Position numbers and translations under genes: made by a program
The notes under the pieces: model-generated
Seen by the model: only the letters and a program-made list of their open reading frames with translations
Databases searched by the model: none
What the model was told of the DNA's origin: nothing
Shown: positions 7,364-17,137 of the stretch, one piece after another
Layout of the letters: each line of letters starts with the position of its first letter
Numbering within the stretch: the stretch's first letter is position 1
Source: a virus
Reading direction: 5' to 3' (one strand)
Length of the DNA: 27,744 nt
IMG/VR virus record: IMGVR_UViG_3300024262_003533
Location: 1-27,744 of that record

Positions 7364-8992
7364 ATGATAAGCCAATTCTTAGCAAATTTTCCAAAAGACT
7401 TCACTCCAAGTGAGCAGCAGGTTGATATTATACAGCAAATAGAGCAGGCATTTAAGAGTGGTAACAAGTTTGTTATATGTAGCGCTCCAACTGGCTCTGG
7501 TAAGAGTTTTATATCTAAGACTTTAGCGAATGTATCGAGTAATCATACAGATACGTTTAAGAATTACATTAATACGTATGAAGCTTATAAAATAGATCAG
7601 CATGGATCGTTTGTATACGAGCAAGAATGCAAAGATGAGCTGCCCGCCGGCGCGTTTGCGTTAACTATTACGAAATCTTTGCAAGATCAGTATAAGAGTC
7701 TATTTAAAGATACATCAGTACTTAAAGGTAAATCTAACTATCAATGTGAAGTTGATACAAACTATGATGTGGAAACAGCTCCATGCGTACATTCTAAGCA
7801 TATCCGTGATGACTGCTGGAAGAAAAATATATGTCCGTATTATAATGCACGAAATGAGTCTATACTAAGTAAATTTAGTGCTTTAAATTATAATATGTTT
7901 TTGGCATTACCGAAACATTTAAAGTATAGAGACTATATTATATGTGATGAAGCTTCAGAGCTTGAAGATGAAATTGTTAAGCAATTCTCTACGATGATTG
8001 ATGTTAAGAGATTAAGAATGTTTAAGATTAAAATATTCCCACTAACATCTACAGCCCCTGCCAGTGTTCGAAAGTGGATTAATACCATTCGAGTTGAAGT
8101 TACATCTCATCTAGATGATCTTCGTAGTGGTATGAAAAAATCAGCCGGTTTAACACAAACTGAAAAGAATAAATTTCAATATTTAAATAATATGCATAGA
8201 ACGTTAACGTTGATTGATGAAACATGGTCGACATGCGAATATGTAGTTCAAGTACAAGATAGGGATAATATTAAATTGACTCCTTTGAGAGTTGATACTT
8301 TAACAAAATATATATTTGAATATGCGGATAAGATATTACTAATGTCTGCTACTATTATTGATCATAAGAACCTTGCAAAAACTTTAGGTATTAAGGATTA
8401 TAAATATATTGAATCTGATAGCGGTTTTGATGCTAAGAAGGCTCCTATTTATATATCGCAGACGAATAAATTAAATCACGCTAATTTACAAAAAGCTTTA
8501 CCTTCTGTTATGAAGCAGATTAAGATGATATGCGACAAGCATAAGAATGATAAAGGTGTTATACATACACATACTAATGCGATTACAAAATATGTACAAA
8601 GTAGTGTCGAAGGTAATCGGTTTTTATATAGAAACGAATTATATAAAAATGAGGATATATTAGAAATTCATGAAAAGTCAAAAGAACCTACGGTATTAGT
8701 GAGTCCTAGTTTAGGCCTTGGGGTAGATCTAAAAGATGATCTCGCACGTTTTCAAATTATTATAAAAGCTGCATTCCTGCCATTAGGTGATGATAGAATT
8801 AAAAAAATGTTTAATGCAGATAAACAGTGGTATACTAATAAGATGCTATCAAACTTTATACAACAGTGCGGTCGTGGAGTAAGAAGTAAAAATGATCACT
8901 GCGTAACATATGTTTTAGACGCTACTATATTTGACGCTGTATTACGTAATAAAAGCAAGTTGCCTAAATACTTTCTCGATAGATTCGTATAA
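7364..8992 (+). CDS. SF2 DNA helicase, XPD/DinG-like, with putative Fe-S cluster
   Basis: A 542-aa ATP-dependent helicase of the Rad3/XPD/DinG type. Walker A APTGSGKS is at residues 41-48, the Walker B/DEAH box is DEAS at 195-198, a motif III-like segment LLMSATI is present, and motif VI QQCGRGVR is at 500-507. Between motifs I and II there are cysteines at 128, 141, 151 and 157, the position and spacing of the 4Fe-4S cluster of XPD and DinG. It probably unwinds DNA 5'-3' during replication, repair or recombination. T4's own helicases do not have this Fe-S layout. The TATAAATA late promoter of the next gene lies across its stop codon. Confidence 0.85.
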   Translation: MISQFLANFPKDFTPSEQQVDIIQQIEQAFKSGNKFVICSAPTGSGKSFISKTLANVSSNHTDTFKNYINTYEAYKIDQHGSFVYEQECKDELPAGAFALTITKSLQDQYKSLFKDTSVLKGKSNYQCEVDTNYDVETAPCVHSKHIRDDCWKKNICPYYNARNESILSKFSALNYNMFLALPKHLKYRDYIICDEASELEDEIVKQFSTMIDVKRLRMFKIKIFPLTSTAPASVRKWINTIRVEVTSHLDDLRSGMKKSAGLTQTEKNKFQYLNNMHRTLTLIDETWSTCEYVVQVQDRDNIKLTPLRVDTLTKYIFEYADKILLMSATIIDHKNLAKTLGIKDYKYIESDSGFDAKKAPIYISQTNKLNHANLQKALPSVMKQIKMICDKHKNDKGVIHTHTNAITKYVQSSVEGNRFLYRNELYKNEDILEIHEKSKEPTVLVSPSLGLGVDLKDDLARFQIIIKAAFLPLGDDRIKKMFNADKQWYTNKMLSNFIQQCGRGVRSKNDHCVTYVLDATIFDAVLRNKSKLPKYFLDRFV

Positions 8993-8995
8993 ATA
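8988..8995 (+). promoter_or_regulatory. T4-type late promoter TATAAATA
   Basis: An exact match to the T4 late -10 octamer, 5 bp upstream of the ATG at 9001. It overlaps the helicase stop codon. This predicts late transcription of the two following genes starting at or within the start codon. Confidence 0.7.
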
Positions 8996-9000
8996 ATAAT

Positions 9001-9645
9001 ATGCAAACATTCGAACAATATTATAATGAGCGGGTATTAGAGGAAAATAGACTTACCGATGCAGCTGCAGCCATAAAAGGTAAGGCTGCTGAAGTCGGTT
9101 CTAAGATTTCCGGAGCCGTAAGTGATGCTGCTAATGCTACAACTAATAAACTTAACAGTGTAGTTGCTGAGACTGACTTAGGTCAACAGCTTACAGATAT
9201 AAAGAATACTGTTACGGGAATACCTGAAACACTAGCAAAGATAGGTGATTGGGCGGTCAATGCTGGAATTGCCGGCGTTGGTGGAGCTCTTGCTACAAAT
9301 GCGTTAGGGCATGTAATCAATATTGTAGCAAATAAACTAGATGCAAAAAGAAGTGATGCTGCTGAACTTGCATCAGGTAAACGTAATATAATGATACAAG
9401 ATGAATTTCAAGAAGCTAAGCAATCTATGAATGCAGTTGAAAAAATGTCTGATGACGCGAAAATGAAATTGTTAGATGATATCTCAATGAAATGGGCAAC
9501 TAAATATAAAATACCACAGCCGCAAATGTTTGTTAAACTTATGAGAAAAACGGCGACAGGGTTAAAATCTAAATGGGGAGCAACATTTGGGGGAGTATTA
9601 GGGTTTTTAGCATTTAAATTAGCAGTACCTTTCCCTACAATGTAA
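9001..9645 (+). CDS. Putative internal capsid protein with targeting peptide
   Basis: A 214-aa protein of no recognised family. The N-terminus MQTFEQYYNERVLEE looks like the capsid-targeting sequence of T4 internal proteins (MKTYQEFIAE). It ends in LEE (13-15), a fit to the [L/I]xE site of gp21-type prohead proteases. Next comes an Ala-rich amphipathic region (20-65), a Gly/Ala-rich hydrophobic stretch (about 83-108), and a hydrophobic C-terminus (FGGVLGFLAFKLAV). I infer packaging into the head, N-terminal trimming, and possibly ejection with DNA and membrane contact. A late promoter lies directly in front. Its stop overlaps the next ATG by 1 bp. Confidence 0.6.
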   Translation: MQTFEQYYNERVLEENRLTDAAAAIKGKAAEVGSKISGAVSDAANATTNKLNSVVAETDLGQQLTDIKNTVTGIPETLAKIGDWAVNAGIAGVGGALATNALGHVINIVANKLDAKRSDAAELASGKRNIMIQDEFQEAKQSMNAVEKMSDDAKMKLLDDISMKWATKYKIPQPQMFVKLMRKTATGLKSKWGATFGGVLGFLAFKLAVPFPTM

Positions 9646-10253
9646 TGAATAAATTTGATACATTATATGCAGAACATATGCGGCTAATCGAAGAAGGTAA
9701 ACTCCGTAATACAGTAGCAATAGGAGCTTTAGCTGCTAGTTCAGTATTTGGTAATTTTGGTAATTTTGTTGACGATTGGTCAGATTATTACCAAACGTTC
9801 GGTAGTAGTAGTAAACCAGCACTACAGGCAAAAGCTAAAGAAAACGAAGCTAGAGCAACAGCAGTTCTTGACGCTGGTTATACAGTACCTGCAGATGCTA
9901 AAGAAGCAATCTCAATAGCAGCGGCTATTTTTGGCGGTGATGATGGCCATAGTGCAGCTGAATTAAAAGACTATTTAGAAAAAACCGGAGCAGTAGAATC
10001 AGAATACAAAACAAAAGTTCAATACGGTGGTGGTCCTGCAAAAAGCTACTGGCAAGTAGAACCTGAAACTGCAATGGATTTAGTTAAAAATTCATCTGCT
10101 TACTTTGGTTCTAAATTTCATAAAGCATTCGGTAAGGACGCCTTAGAAAGATTGCAAGAGTATGATGAAAAAGCTTGGTCAGATATCTTAGAGACAAACG
10201 ACGCGTTAGGGGCTACGATGGCAGCTGCTAAATGGATATCTACTTCTTGGTAG
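9645..10253 (+). CDS. Putative internal capsid protein with targeting peptide
   Basis: A 202-aa protein not matched to a known family. Its start MNKFDTLYAEHMRLIEE parallels the upstream protein (M-x-x-F-[ED]-x-x-Y-x-E) and contains LIE/IEE at residues 14-17, a fit to the prohead protease site. After this comes an Ala/Gly-rich hydrophobic segment (about 23-40), then a mostly helical Ala- and Glu-rich domain with two aromatic clusters. Translation is coupled by the TAATG overlap with the gene before. It may be a second packaged protein. It has no enzyme motif that I can identify. Confidence 0.55.
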   Translation: MNKFDTLYAEHMRLIEEGKLRNTVAIGALAASSVFGNFGNFVDDWSDYYQTFGSSSKPALQAKAKENEARATAVLDAGYTVPADAKEAISIAAAIFGGDDGHSAAELKDYLEKTGAVESEYKTKVQYGGGPAKSYWQVEPETAMDLVKNSSAYFGSKFHKAFGKDALERLQEYDEKAWSDILETNDALGATMAAAKWISTSW

Positions 10254-10259
10254 ATCCTT

Positions 10260-10808
10260 TTAACTAAACATCTCCTTATAATCGTCTGGAGCTGAATTTA
10301 TATCTAGAACTTTGATCTTTACTGTAGATTCTTTATTGGTTATAGCTTTAACTAATCTATGTTGACCGTCTAGTATTTTTTTAAACTTTCCATTAACCTT
10401 TGTAACTATCATAGGATAATTTAGATCCGCAGCTTGAACTCTGACTGGGTCTCTATTTACTTTAATTAAAGCATGCTTTAATTTTTTCGGTTCTATATTA
10501 ATAACCGGTTCGTTTTTAAGATATTTTAAAATATCTCTTAAGCTAATATCAATATCTCCATCTTGCCACCTCGTACTAATACCTTTTGAAATATCTTCTT
10601 TATCACTCGGTAATTGAAATAGTAAAGTACTTACTTTACCACCGGATTGACCTTTAAATCCACTAATAGCCTTAGTGCTATGAGGTTCATTTAGCTGTGG
10701 GTTATCTGCGCCATACTTACTATCTGGTCTTACCTTAACCGGCCTCTTCGTATCCGTGGGAGCTCTAAAATCTTCTAGTATATTTTCGACCATTGAGTTG
10801 AATTTCAT
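10260..10808 (-). CDS. ParB/sulfiredoxin-fold protein with capsid-targeting-like N-terminus
   Basis: A 182-aa protein. The C-terminal domain contains YPMIVTKVNGKFKKILDGQHRLVKA at about 131-155. The core DGQHRL (147-152) is the hallmark of ParB-like nuclease/sulfiredoxin-fold proteins, which bind nucleotides or cut DNA. The N-terminus MKFNSMVENILE ends in ILE (10-12), again an [I/L]xE prohead protease site, and a basic low-complexity linker follows. It therefore may be packaged in the virion and delivered to the host. It is divergent from the gene at 10834, and converges with the upstream capsid-like gene whose stop is 6 bp away. Nuclease activity is not shown by the sequence. Confidence 0.65.
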   Translation of the reverse strand: MKFNSMVENILEDFRAPTDTKRPVKVRPDSKYGADNPQLNEPHSTKAISGFKGQSGGKVSTLLFQLPSDKEDISKGISTRWQDGDIDISLRDILKYLKNEPVINIEPKKLKHALIKVNRDPVRVQAADLNYPMIVTKVNGKFKKILDGQHRLVKAITNKESTVKIKVLDINSAPDDYKEMFS

Positions 10809-10826
10809 ATAAATATTTATTATAAT
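10798..10826 (+). promoter_or_regulatory. Sigma70-like promoter of the gene at 10834
   Basis: TTGAAT (10798-10803), a 17-bp spacer and TATAAT (10821-10826). The second ATG of the reading frame (10834) is 7 bp downstream, matching the spacing at other genes and favouring it over the ATG at 10828. The -35 lies inside the first codons of the divergent ParB-like gene. Confidence 0.6.
10814..10821 (-). promoter_or_regulatory. Late-promoter-like element of the ParB-like gene
   Basis: On the minus strand AATAAATA lies 5 bp before the ATG at 10808. It differs by one base from the T4 late octamer TATAAATA and has the same 5-bp spacing as the exact sites at 8988 and 26447. It shares bases with the divergent plus-strand promoter. 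Confidence 0.45.
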
Positions 10827-10833
10827 TATGTTA

Positions 10834-11202
10834 ATGTCAAAGACTAAAAAAATAACATGTATAGTTACCGGTAAGCAGACAATTTATTCTGGTGATTTCT
10901 TACAGAAAAAAATTGATGAATACGGTACACTAGAAAAATTAAACGATTTGTATATATGCAGGGAAGTTAAAAGCTTCTTGAAAAGGGGGTATAAAATACT
11001 AGATATTCGAAAAATTTTAAATGTAGATGATAGTACCGCATTACCTGATGAGGCCACCGTTAATAATATTGAAAAAACTTTTTGTAAAACTAGTATACTA
11101 AAAGAACATCCTACATTTAATGAAACATTAACTAGTTTTACTTATAATAAGTCCGATCCTGACGTTGAACAATTCATTAAGGAGTATATAATTACTGTAT
11201 GA
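10834..11202 (+). CDS. Small hypothetical protein
   Basis: Not recognised. It has 122 aa from the ATG at 10834, which I prefer because it sits 7 bp after a TATAAT box; an in-frame ATG at 10828 would add two residues. The first half has the pattern KKITCIVTGKQTIYSGDFLQKKIDEYG, followed by ICREVKSFLKRGYKILDIRKILNV, a helix-turn-helix-like or zinc-free nucleic-acid-binding arrangement. I cannot assign a family. Cysteines are scattered and do not form a clear zinc site. The stop overlaps the next start by 4 bp. Confidence 0.55.
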   Translation: MSKTKKITCIVTGKQTIYSGDFLQKKIDEYGTLEKLNDLYICREVKSFLKRGYKILDIRKILNVDDSTALPDEATVNNIEKTFCKTSILKEHPTFNETLTSFTYNKSDPDVEQFIKEYIITV

Positions 11203-11426
11203 TCGCATTAACAGCCAGAATTAATAATAGTACTAAAGCGTTAGAAATTTTTAACGCAGTCGGGGGTGGTATACTTCGTACTCATTCATTACCACCAGGT
11301 ACGTATTCTAACTTAGCTATCTCTGGAGATGTAGTATCTGTACAGATCGCGACGCCTTATGCGGGTGAAAAGCTCAGAACAATTAATATGAAGACTGGCG
11401 CTTTAATTAGTGAGATTAGTTTTTAA
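11199..11426 (+). CDS. Small hypothetical beta-rich protein
   Basis: Not recognised. A 75-aa protein with short alternating strands and glycine turns (ALEIFNAVGGGILRTHSLPPGTY, ISGDVVSVQIATPYAGEKLRTINMKTGALISE). The motif resembles one blade of a PQQ/WD-like propeller or a small beta-sandwich. It is translationally coupled to the gene before (4-bp overlap) and ends 1 bp before the next ATG, which supports that it is a real gene in an operon. Function unknown. Confidence 0.5.
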   Translation: MIALTARINNSTKALEIFNAVGGGILRTHSLPPGTYSNLAISGDVVSVQIATPYAGEKLRTINMKTGALISEISF

Positions 11427-11427
11427 T

Positions 11428-11949
11428 ATGATTGATATTACATTAACAGATCAACCGGTAAATACTGATAAGTTTAACGCATTTGATGAAAAATTGCCTT
11501 GTTTATTTTTAGGGTTTGCTATAAAGAATGAGTACGATAATCAGCGTTTAGATATTTGTGAAAAATACAACCCTAAAAGAAGTTTATTCGTCTTTGAAAA
11601 AAATAAAAATGAAATAAAAGAACTCAGCGTGTTACCTTTGTTCGGATTATTTTTAGAACTTAGCCAACAAGGTAAGAATCTAGCTAAAACTTTATTAAGT
11701 GAAGATCTAACAGATAATCTTCATATCGATCAATATGAAAAAATTCTATCTGAATTTAATTTTTCATGCAATGATAGTTATTCTTATTTAAACAAGCGAA
11801 TATACCCGATAGATTTTACCCACTTTAAGGAACTAACTGATAATAGTTTAAGAGATGATAACAAAATACTACAACACCTTTTAAACCTAGATGAACATAA
11901 ATTTGATTTCCAAAAATTCGGTAGCTTTAAGCTATTAATTCTGGTATAA
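11428..11949 (+). CDS. Hypothetical protein
   Basis: Not recognised. I take the ATG at 11428, 1 bp after the preceding stop. A GTG 18 bp further upstream is in frame but lies inside the previous gene. The product is 173 aa, soluble and charged, rich in Leu, Asp, Asn and Lys, with the motif CLFLGFAIKNEYDNQRLDICEKYNP near the N-terminus and repeated helical segments after it. Its place directly before nrdA suggests co-expression, but no functional link is visible. Confidence 0.55.
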   Translation: MIDITLTDQPVNTDKFNAFDEKLPCLFLGFAIKNEYDNQRLDICEKYNPKRSLFVFEKNKNEIKELSVLPLFGLFLELSQQGKNLAKTLLSEDLTDNLHIDQYEKILSEFNFSCNDSYSYLNKRIYPIDFTHFKELTDNSLRDDNKILQHLLNLDEHKFDFQKFGSFKLLILV

Positions 11950-11960
11950 CCTTGTAAATA

Positions 11961-14225
11961 ATGAATATGAATATTGTAAAGAGAAACGGCGAAACTGCCC
12001 CATATGATGTAGAGAAGATTCATAAAGTCGTTAATTGGGCGGTTGAAGATATTAAAGGAGTAACTGCTTCTGATATTGAAATTAACGCAAAAGTTCAAAT
12101 GAAAGACGGTATTACAGCAGATGAGATACATAATGTATTAATTGAATCTGCAGTTAACTTAATTACATTAAATGCACCGAACTACCAATACGTTGCTTCA
12201 CGCTTACTTTCTTATCAGTTACGTAAAGATGTATGGGGAGGTAAGAATCCTCCTAAGCTATTAGATTTTATTAATAAGAATGTGCATGATTATGATGTAT
12301 ATGATGAAGATATTTTAATGCTCTATTCTGATAACGAAATTAATAAGCTAGATGAATATATCGATCATGATCGCGATAACCTCTTTACGTATGCAGGTAT
12401 ACGTCAATTATGCGATAAATATCTGATTCAAGATAGATCTAATACAAAAATTTACGAGACTCCTCAATTTGCTTATATGATTATTGCTATGGTATGTTTT
12501 GGTCAATATACTGGATCAGCTCGTGTACAATACGTTAAAAAGGCATACGATTATTTCTCTAAGTTTAAGATTAACTTACCGACACCATTGATGGCAGGTG
12601 TACGTAGTAAAATTAGACAGTATGCATCTTGTTGCTTAATTGATATCGACGATACTTTACCATCTATCTTTTCATCATCTACAGCTGCTGGTTATGCAAC
12701 CGGTTCACGTTACGGTATCGGTTTAAATATTGGTCGTATACGTCCGATTAACTCAGCAATCCGTAACGGTGAAGTTATGCATACTGGAGTTATTCCGTTC
12801 CTTAAGCTGATGGAATCTACAGTTAAGTCATGTCATCAGAATGGTATTAGAGGTGGTTCTGCGACTGTTAACTTTCCTTTCTGGCATTATGAAGCAGAAG
12901 ATATGCTTGTACTTAAGAATAATTCCGGTACTGATGATAATAGAGTACGTAAGTTAGATTATTGTATACAATTTAGTGAGCTTTTTTATAAGAGATTCTT
13001 AAAGAATGAAAATATTACATTATTTTCCCCTTATGAAGCTAAAGATCTTTATGACGCGTTCGGTCATGAGAATTTTGATGAGTTGTATGAGCAATATGAG
13101 CGTAAGACTAGTCTTAAATTTAAGAAGACTATTAAAGCTAGAGAAATGATGTCTTTGTTTGTCAAAGAGCGTGTTGAAACTGGTCGTATTTACTTCATGA
13201 ATATTGATCATTGCAATCAACGTTCATCATGGGATGATGATATTAAGATGACTAATCTTTGTGTTGAGGTTTTACACCCTACTAAACCGTTACAACATAC
13301 TGATGATAAAGATGCTGAGATCGGTATTTGTATTTTATCTGCTATTAACGTTTTTGAAATCCAATCAGATGCAGAAATGGAAAAGGTATGTGATATTATT
13401 GTACGTATTCTAGATCAACTAATTGATTATCAAGATTACTTCTTACCTGCTGCTGAAAACTTTACTAAGAATAGAAGATCTTTAGGTATTGGTATTACAA
13501 ACTTTGCAGCATATCTTGCAAAAGCTGGTGTTAAGTATACTGACGACGAAGCTCCTAATGTAGCTGATGAGTTAATGGAGAAGGTGCAGTATTACCTTCT
13601 CAGCTCTTCTTGCAATATAGCTAGTGAAAAAGGTAAATGTCCGAAATACCATAAAACTAAATATAGTAAAGGTTGGTTACCAATCGATACATATAAAAAG
13701 GAAATTGACGAATTTGTTACGCGTAAGAATTCAATGGACTGGGAAGGTCTTAGAGAGCGGATTAAAGAGCATGGACTTAGACACAGTACTGTATCAGCTA
13801 TCATGCCGTGTGAGAGCTCTTCAGTAATACAGTGCTCAACTAATGGCATAGAACCTATTAGAAGCTATATTACCTATAAGAAATCTAAAGCTCGTACATT
13901 ACCGGTAATTGTACCTAATTATAGTTCTCTTAAGAACAAGTATACCTTGGCATATGATATGCCAGATAATGTCGGGCTTATTAAGATCGTAGGAGCATTG
14001 CAGAAGTGGGTTGATATGAGTATTAGTGCTAATATGTATTATAATTACGCTCATTATGAAAATGGCGCTCTACCCGATTCGAAGGTTATTAAAGAAATTT
14101 TACTCGCCTATAAGCTAGGTTGGAGAACAGGTTATTATAATAATACTGATGATGGTGATAAACAAAGCGCCGCGGGTGAGGAACCTACCGATAATGGGTG
14201 CGAATCAGGAGCATGTGCATTATAA
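11961..14225 (+). CDS. nrdA: Ribonucleoside-diphosphate reductase class Ia, alpha subunit
   Basis: Reduces ribonucleoside diphosphates to deoxy forms together with NrdB. The 754-aa protein is the usual length. An ATP-cone opens it (VKRNGETAPYDVEKIHKVV, residues 5-23). The first active-site cysteine is in YASCCLID (C224/C225). N432, C434 and E436 in TNLCVEV match E. coli N437, C439 and E441. The radical-transfer tyrosine pair is Y725/Y726, and the C-terminal redox pair is C747/C752 (CESGACAL), reduced by thioredoxin or glutaredoxin; a phage thioredoxin lies 3 kb downstream. Start is the ATG at 11961; an ATG at 11967 is also possible. TATAAC at 11945-11950 may be a weak -10. Confidence 0.97.
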   Translation: MNMNIVKRNGETAPYDVEKIHKVVNWAVEDIKGVTASDIEINAKVQMKDGITADEIHNVLIESAVNLITLNAPNYQYVASRLLSYQLRKDVWGGKNPPKLLDFINKNVHDYDVYDEDILMLYSDNEINKLDEYIDHDRDNLFTYAGIRQLCDKYLIQDRSNTKIYETPQFAYMIIAMVCFGQYTGSARVQYVKKAYDYFSKFKINLPTPLMAGVRSKIRQYASCCLIDIDDTLPSIFSSSTAAGYATGSRYGIGLNIGRIRPINSAIRNGEVMHTGVIPFLKLMESTVKSCHQNGIRGGSATVNFPFWHYEAEDMLVLKNNSGTDDNRVRKLDYCIQFSELFYKRFLKNENITLFSPYEAKDLYDAFGHENFDELYEQYERKTSLKFKKTIKAREMMSLFVKERVETGRIYFMNIDHCNQRSSWDDDIKMTNLCVEVLHPTKPLQHTDDKDAEIGICILSAINVFEIQSDAEMEKVCDIIVRILDQLIDYQDYFLPAAENFTKNRRSLGIGITNFAAYLAKAGVKYTDDEAPNVADELMEKVQYYLLSSSCNIASEKGKCPKYHKTKYSKGWLPIDTYKKEIDEFVTRKNSMDWEGLRERIKEHGLRHSTVSAIMPCESSSVIQCSTNGIEPIRSYITYKKSKARTLPVIVPNYSSLKNKYTLAYDMPDNVGLIKIVGALQKWVDMSISANMYYNYAHYENGALPDSKVIKEILLAYKLGWRTGYYNNTDDGDKQSAAGEEPTDNGCESGACAL

Positions 14226-14231
14226 AAAAAT

Positions 14232-15293
14232 ATGAAAACTGTACTTAATTTAAAAAATATTGATACTACCCGCCAGCCGATGTTTCTCGGAGAGGATCTA
14301 GCTCTACAGCGTTATGATAGATTTAAATATCCAAAGTTTTTCGACCTATGGAGAAAACAAGAAGAGTTTCACTGGTTACCTGAAGAAGTCTCTCTTACAA
14401 AAGATCGTAGTGATTATGAAAATTTAACAGATACCGAAAAGTTTATTTTTAATAGTAATCTTAGATGGCAAACTATGACAGATAGTATGCTATCAAGAAG
14501 TATACATAATATTAAGAATTACGTTTCAAATCCAGAGTTAGAAATTTGTATGACCAGCTGGGCTAGGTTTGAAACTATTCATAGCTATTCATATACGTAT
14601 ACTTTGCAGAATATTACTAAGGATGCTACGGCATTCTTTGATTCTATTCTCGAAGATAAAGAGATTGTTACTCGCGCTGCTGAAGCTAGCTCTGCATATA
14701 ATCAATTACTCGGTGATGATTCGGGTGATATTAAGCAGAAGATATTTAATGCTATTCTATCGACTCAAATTACTGAAGGTTTATCATTCTATACATCATT
14801 TGCATGTTCGTTCTTCTTCGGTTATAGAGGTAAGATGGAAGGCAATGCAAAGATTATTGGATTGATTGCTCGTGATGAAAATCTTCATGCTGCTATTACC
14901 CAAAATATTATGAAGTATTGGAGAGAAGAAAAGAGCGAAGGTTTCCAGCAAATAATGAAAGATAATAAGCAGAAGATTTATGATATGTATGGCTTAGCTG
15001 CAGAGAATGAAAAGAAGTGGGGCGAGTATCTATTCTCTCAAGGTTCACTATTAGGGTTGAATGCTGAAATGCTTAGCGGTTATATTGAATGGTTAACTAA
15101 TACAAGATTACGCTCTCTTGGCTACGATAAGATCTTTGATCAGCCTACTAACCCAATTGGGGGTTGGTTAAATAGCTTTTCAGATAGCTCTAAGGTTCAA
15201 GTGGCTCCACAAGAAACAGAAATTAGCTCATATAAGATAGGTGCAAGAGACACTGAAATTAATGAAGCGGAGTTTAGTGATTTTGATCTGTAG
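14232..15293 (+). CDS. nrdB: Ribonucleoside-diphosphate reductase class Ia, beta subunit
   Basis: Di-iron radical subunit, 353 aa. Metal ligands and radical site are all present by comparison with E. coli NrdB: D84, E114, H117 and radical Tyr Y121 (ETIHSYSY), then E182 (ITEGLSFY), E216 and H219 (RDENLH). The C-terminus ends in an acidic EFSDFDL tail, the peptide that docks into NrdA. A tyrosine at the radical position makes it class Ia and not the Tyr-less Ic type. It starts 6 bp after nrdA stops. A strong terminator-like structure follows it. Confidence 0.97.
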   Translation: MKTVLNLKNIDTTRQPMFLGEDLALQRYDRFKYPKFFDLWRKQEEFHWLPEEVSLTKDRSDYENLTDTEKFIFNSNLRWQTMTDSMLSRSIHNIKNYVSNPELEICMTSWARFETIHSYSYTYTLQNITKDATAFFDSILEDKEIVTRAAEASSAYNQLLGDDSGDIKQKIFNAILSTQITEGLSFYTSFACSFFFGYRGKMEGNAKIIGLIARDENLHAAITQNIMKYWREEKSEGFQQIMKDNKQKIYDMYGLAAENEKKWGEYLFSQGSLLGLNAEMLSGYIEWLTNTRLRSLGYDKIFDQPTNPIGGWLNSFSDSSKVQVAPQETEISSYKIGARDTEINEAEFSDFDL

Positions 15294-15329
15294 TCGTTTA
15301 AATTGTAACTATTAATTAAATATTTATAT

Positions 15330-15390
15330 AACCTCCAGAGTATATCTCTGATAGCGTGATCACTGCATAGCGGGGGTTGCGCTTTTTTTT
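15330..15390 (+). ncRNA. Structured RNA / terminator between nrdB and groEL
   Basis: AACCTCC (15330-15336) can pair with GGGGGTT (15372-15378) to close two inner hairpins. The first is CAGAG/CTCTG (15336-15350) with loop TATAT. The second is formed from GCGT/A-C-GC around GATC (15354-15366). Alternatively AGCG (15369-15372) pairs with CGCT (15380-15383) directly before eight T residues (15383-15390), an intrinsic-terminator form. The two folds are mutually exclusive because they share GGGGGTT. This may simply be the nrdAB terminator, or a regulated RNA. Confidence 0.5.
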
Positions 15391-15420
15391 GGATTATTGA
15401 GTAGATTACCTATATTTTTC

Positions 15421-17074
<1,654 letters not shown>

Positions 17075-17091
17075 GTTATACGGCTATTAAA

Positions 17092-17119
17092 TTGATAATT
17101 TCCATATATTAACTAAATA
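17092..17119 (+). promoter_or_regulatory. Probable promoter of the thioredoxin gene
   Basis: TTGATA (17092-17097), 16 bp, TAAATA (17114-17119), ending 7 bp before the ATG at 17127. The -10 form TAAATA and the 7-bp gap are the same as at groES. The whole element is enclosed by an inverted repeat. Confidence 0.55.
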
Positions 17120-17137
17120 TTGATATATGGAAATTAT
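17095..17137. repeat. Perfect 15-bp inverted repeat over the thioredoxin promoter and start codon
   Basis: ATAATTTCCATATAT (17095-17109) and ATATATGGAAATTAT (17123-17137) are exact reverse complements around a 13-nt centre carrying the TAAATA -10. The start codon (17127-17129) is in the right arm. As at groES, the inner half-sites are CCATATA and TATATGG. Likely an operator, or a start-codon-masking hairpin on read-through transcripts from groEL. Confidence 0.8.

Noticed and set aside
10808-10815. TATAAATA on the plus strand as a late promoter for the gene at 10834
   Set aside because: The distance to the start codon (12-18 bp) does not fit the 5-9 bp seen at other late genes. The sigma70-like promoter with TATAAT at 10821 explains the start better.
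15330-15390. Possible tRNA in the nrdB-groEL gap
   Set aside because: The region folds into stems but has no T-loop TTC motif, acceptor stem of seven pairs or anticodon arm in the right order.
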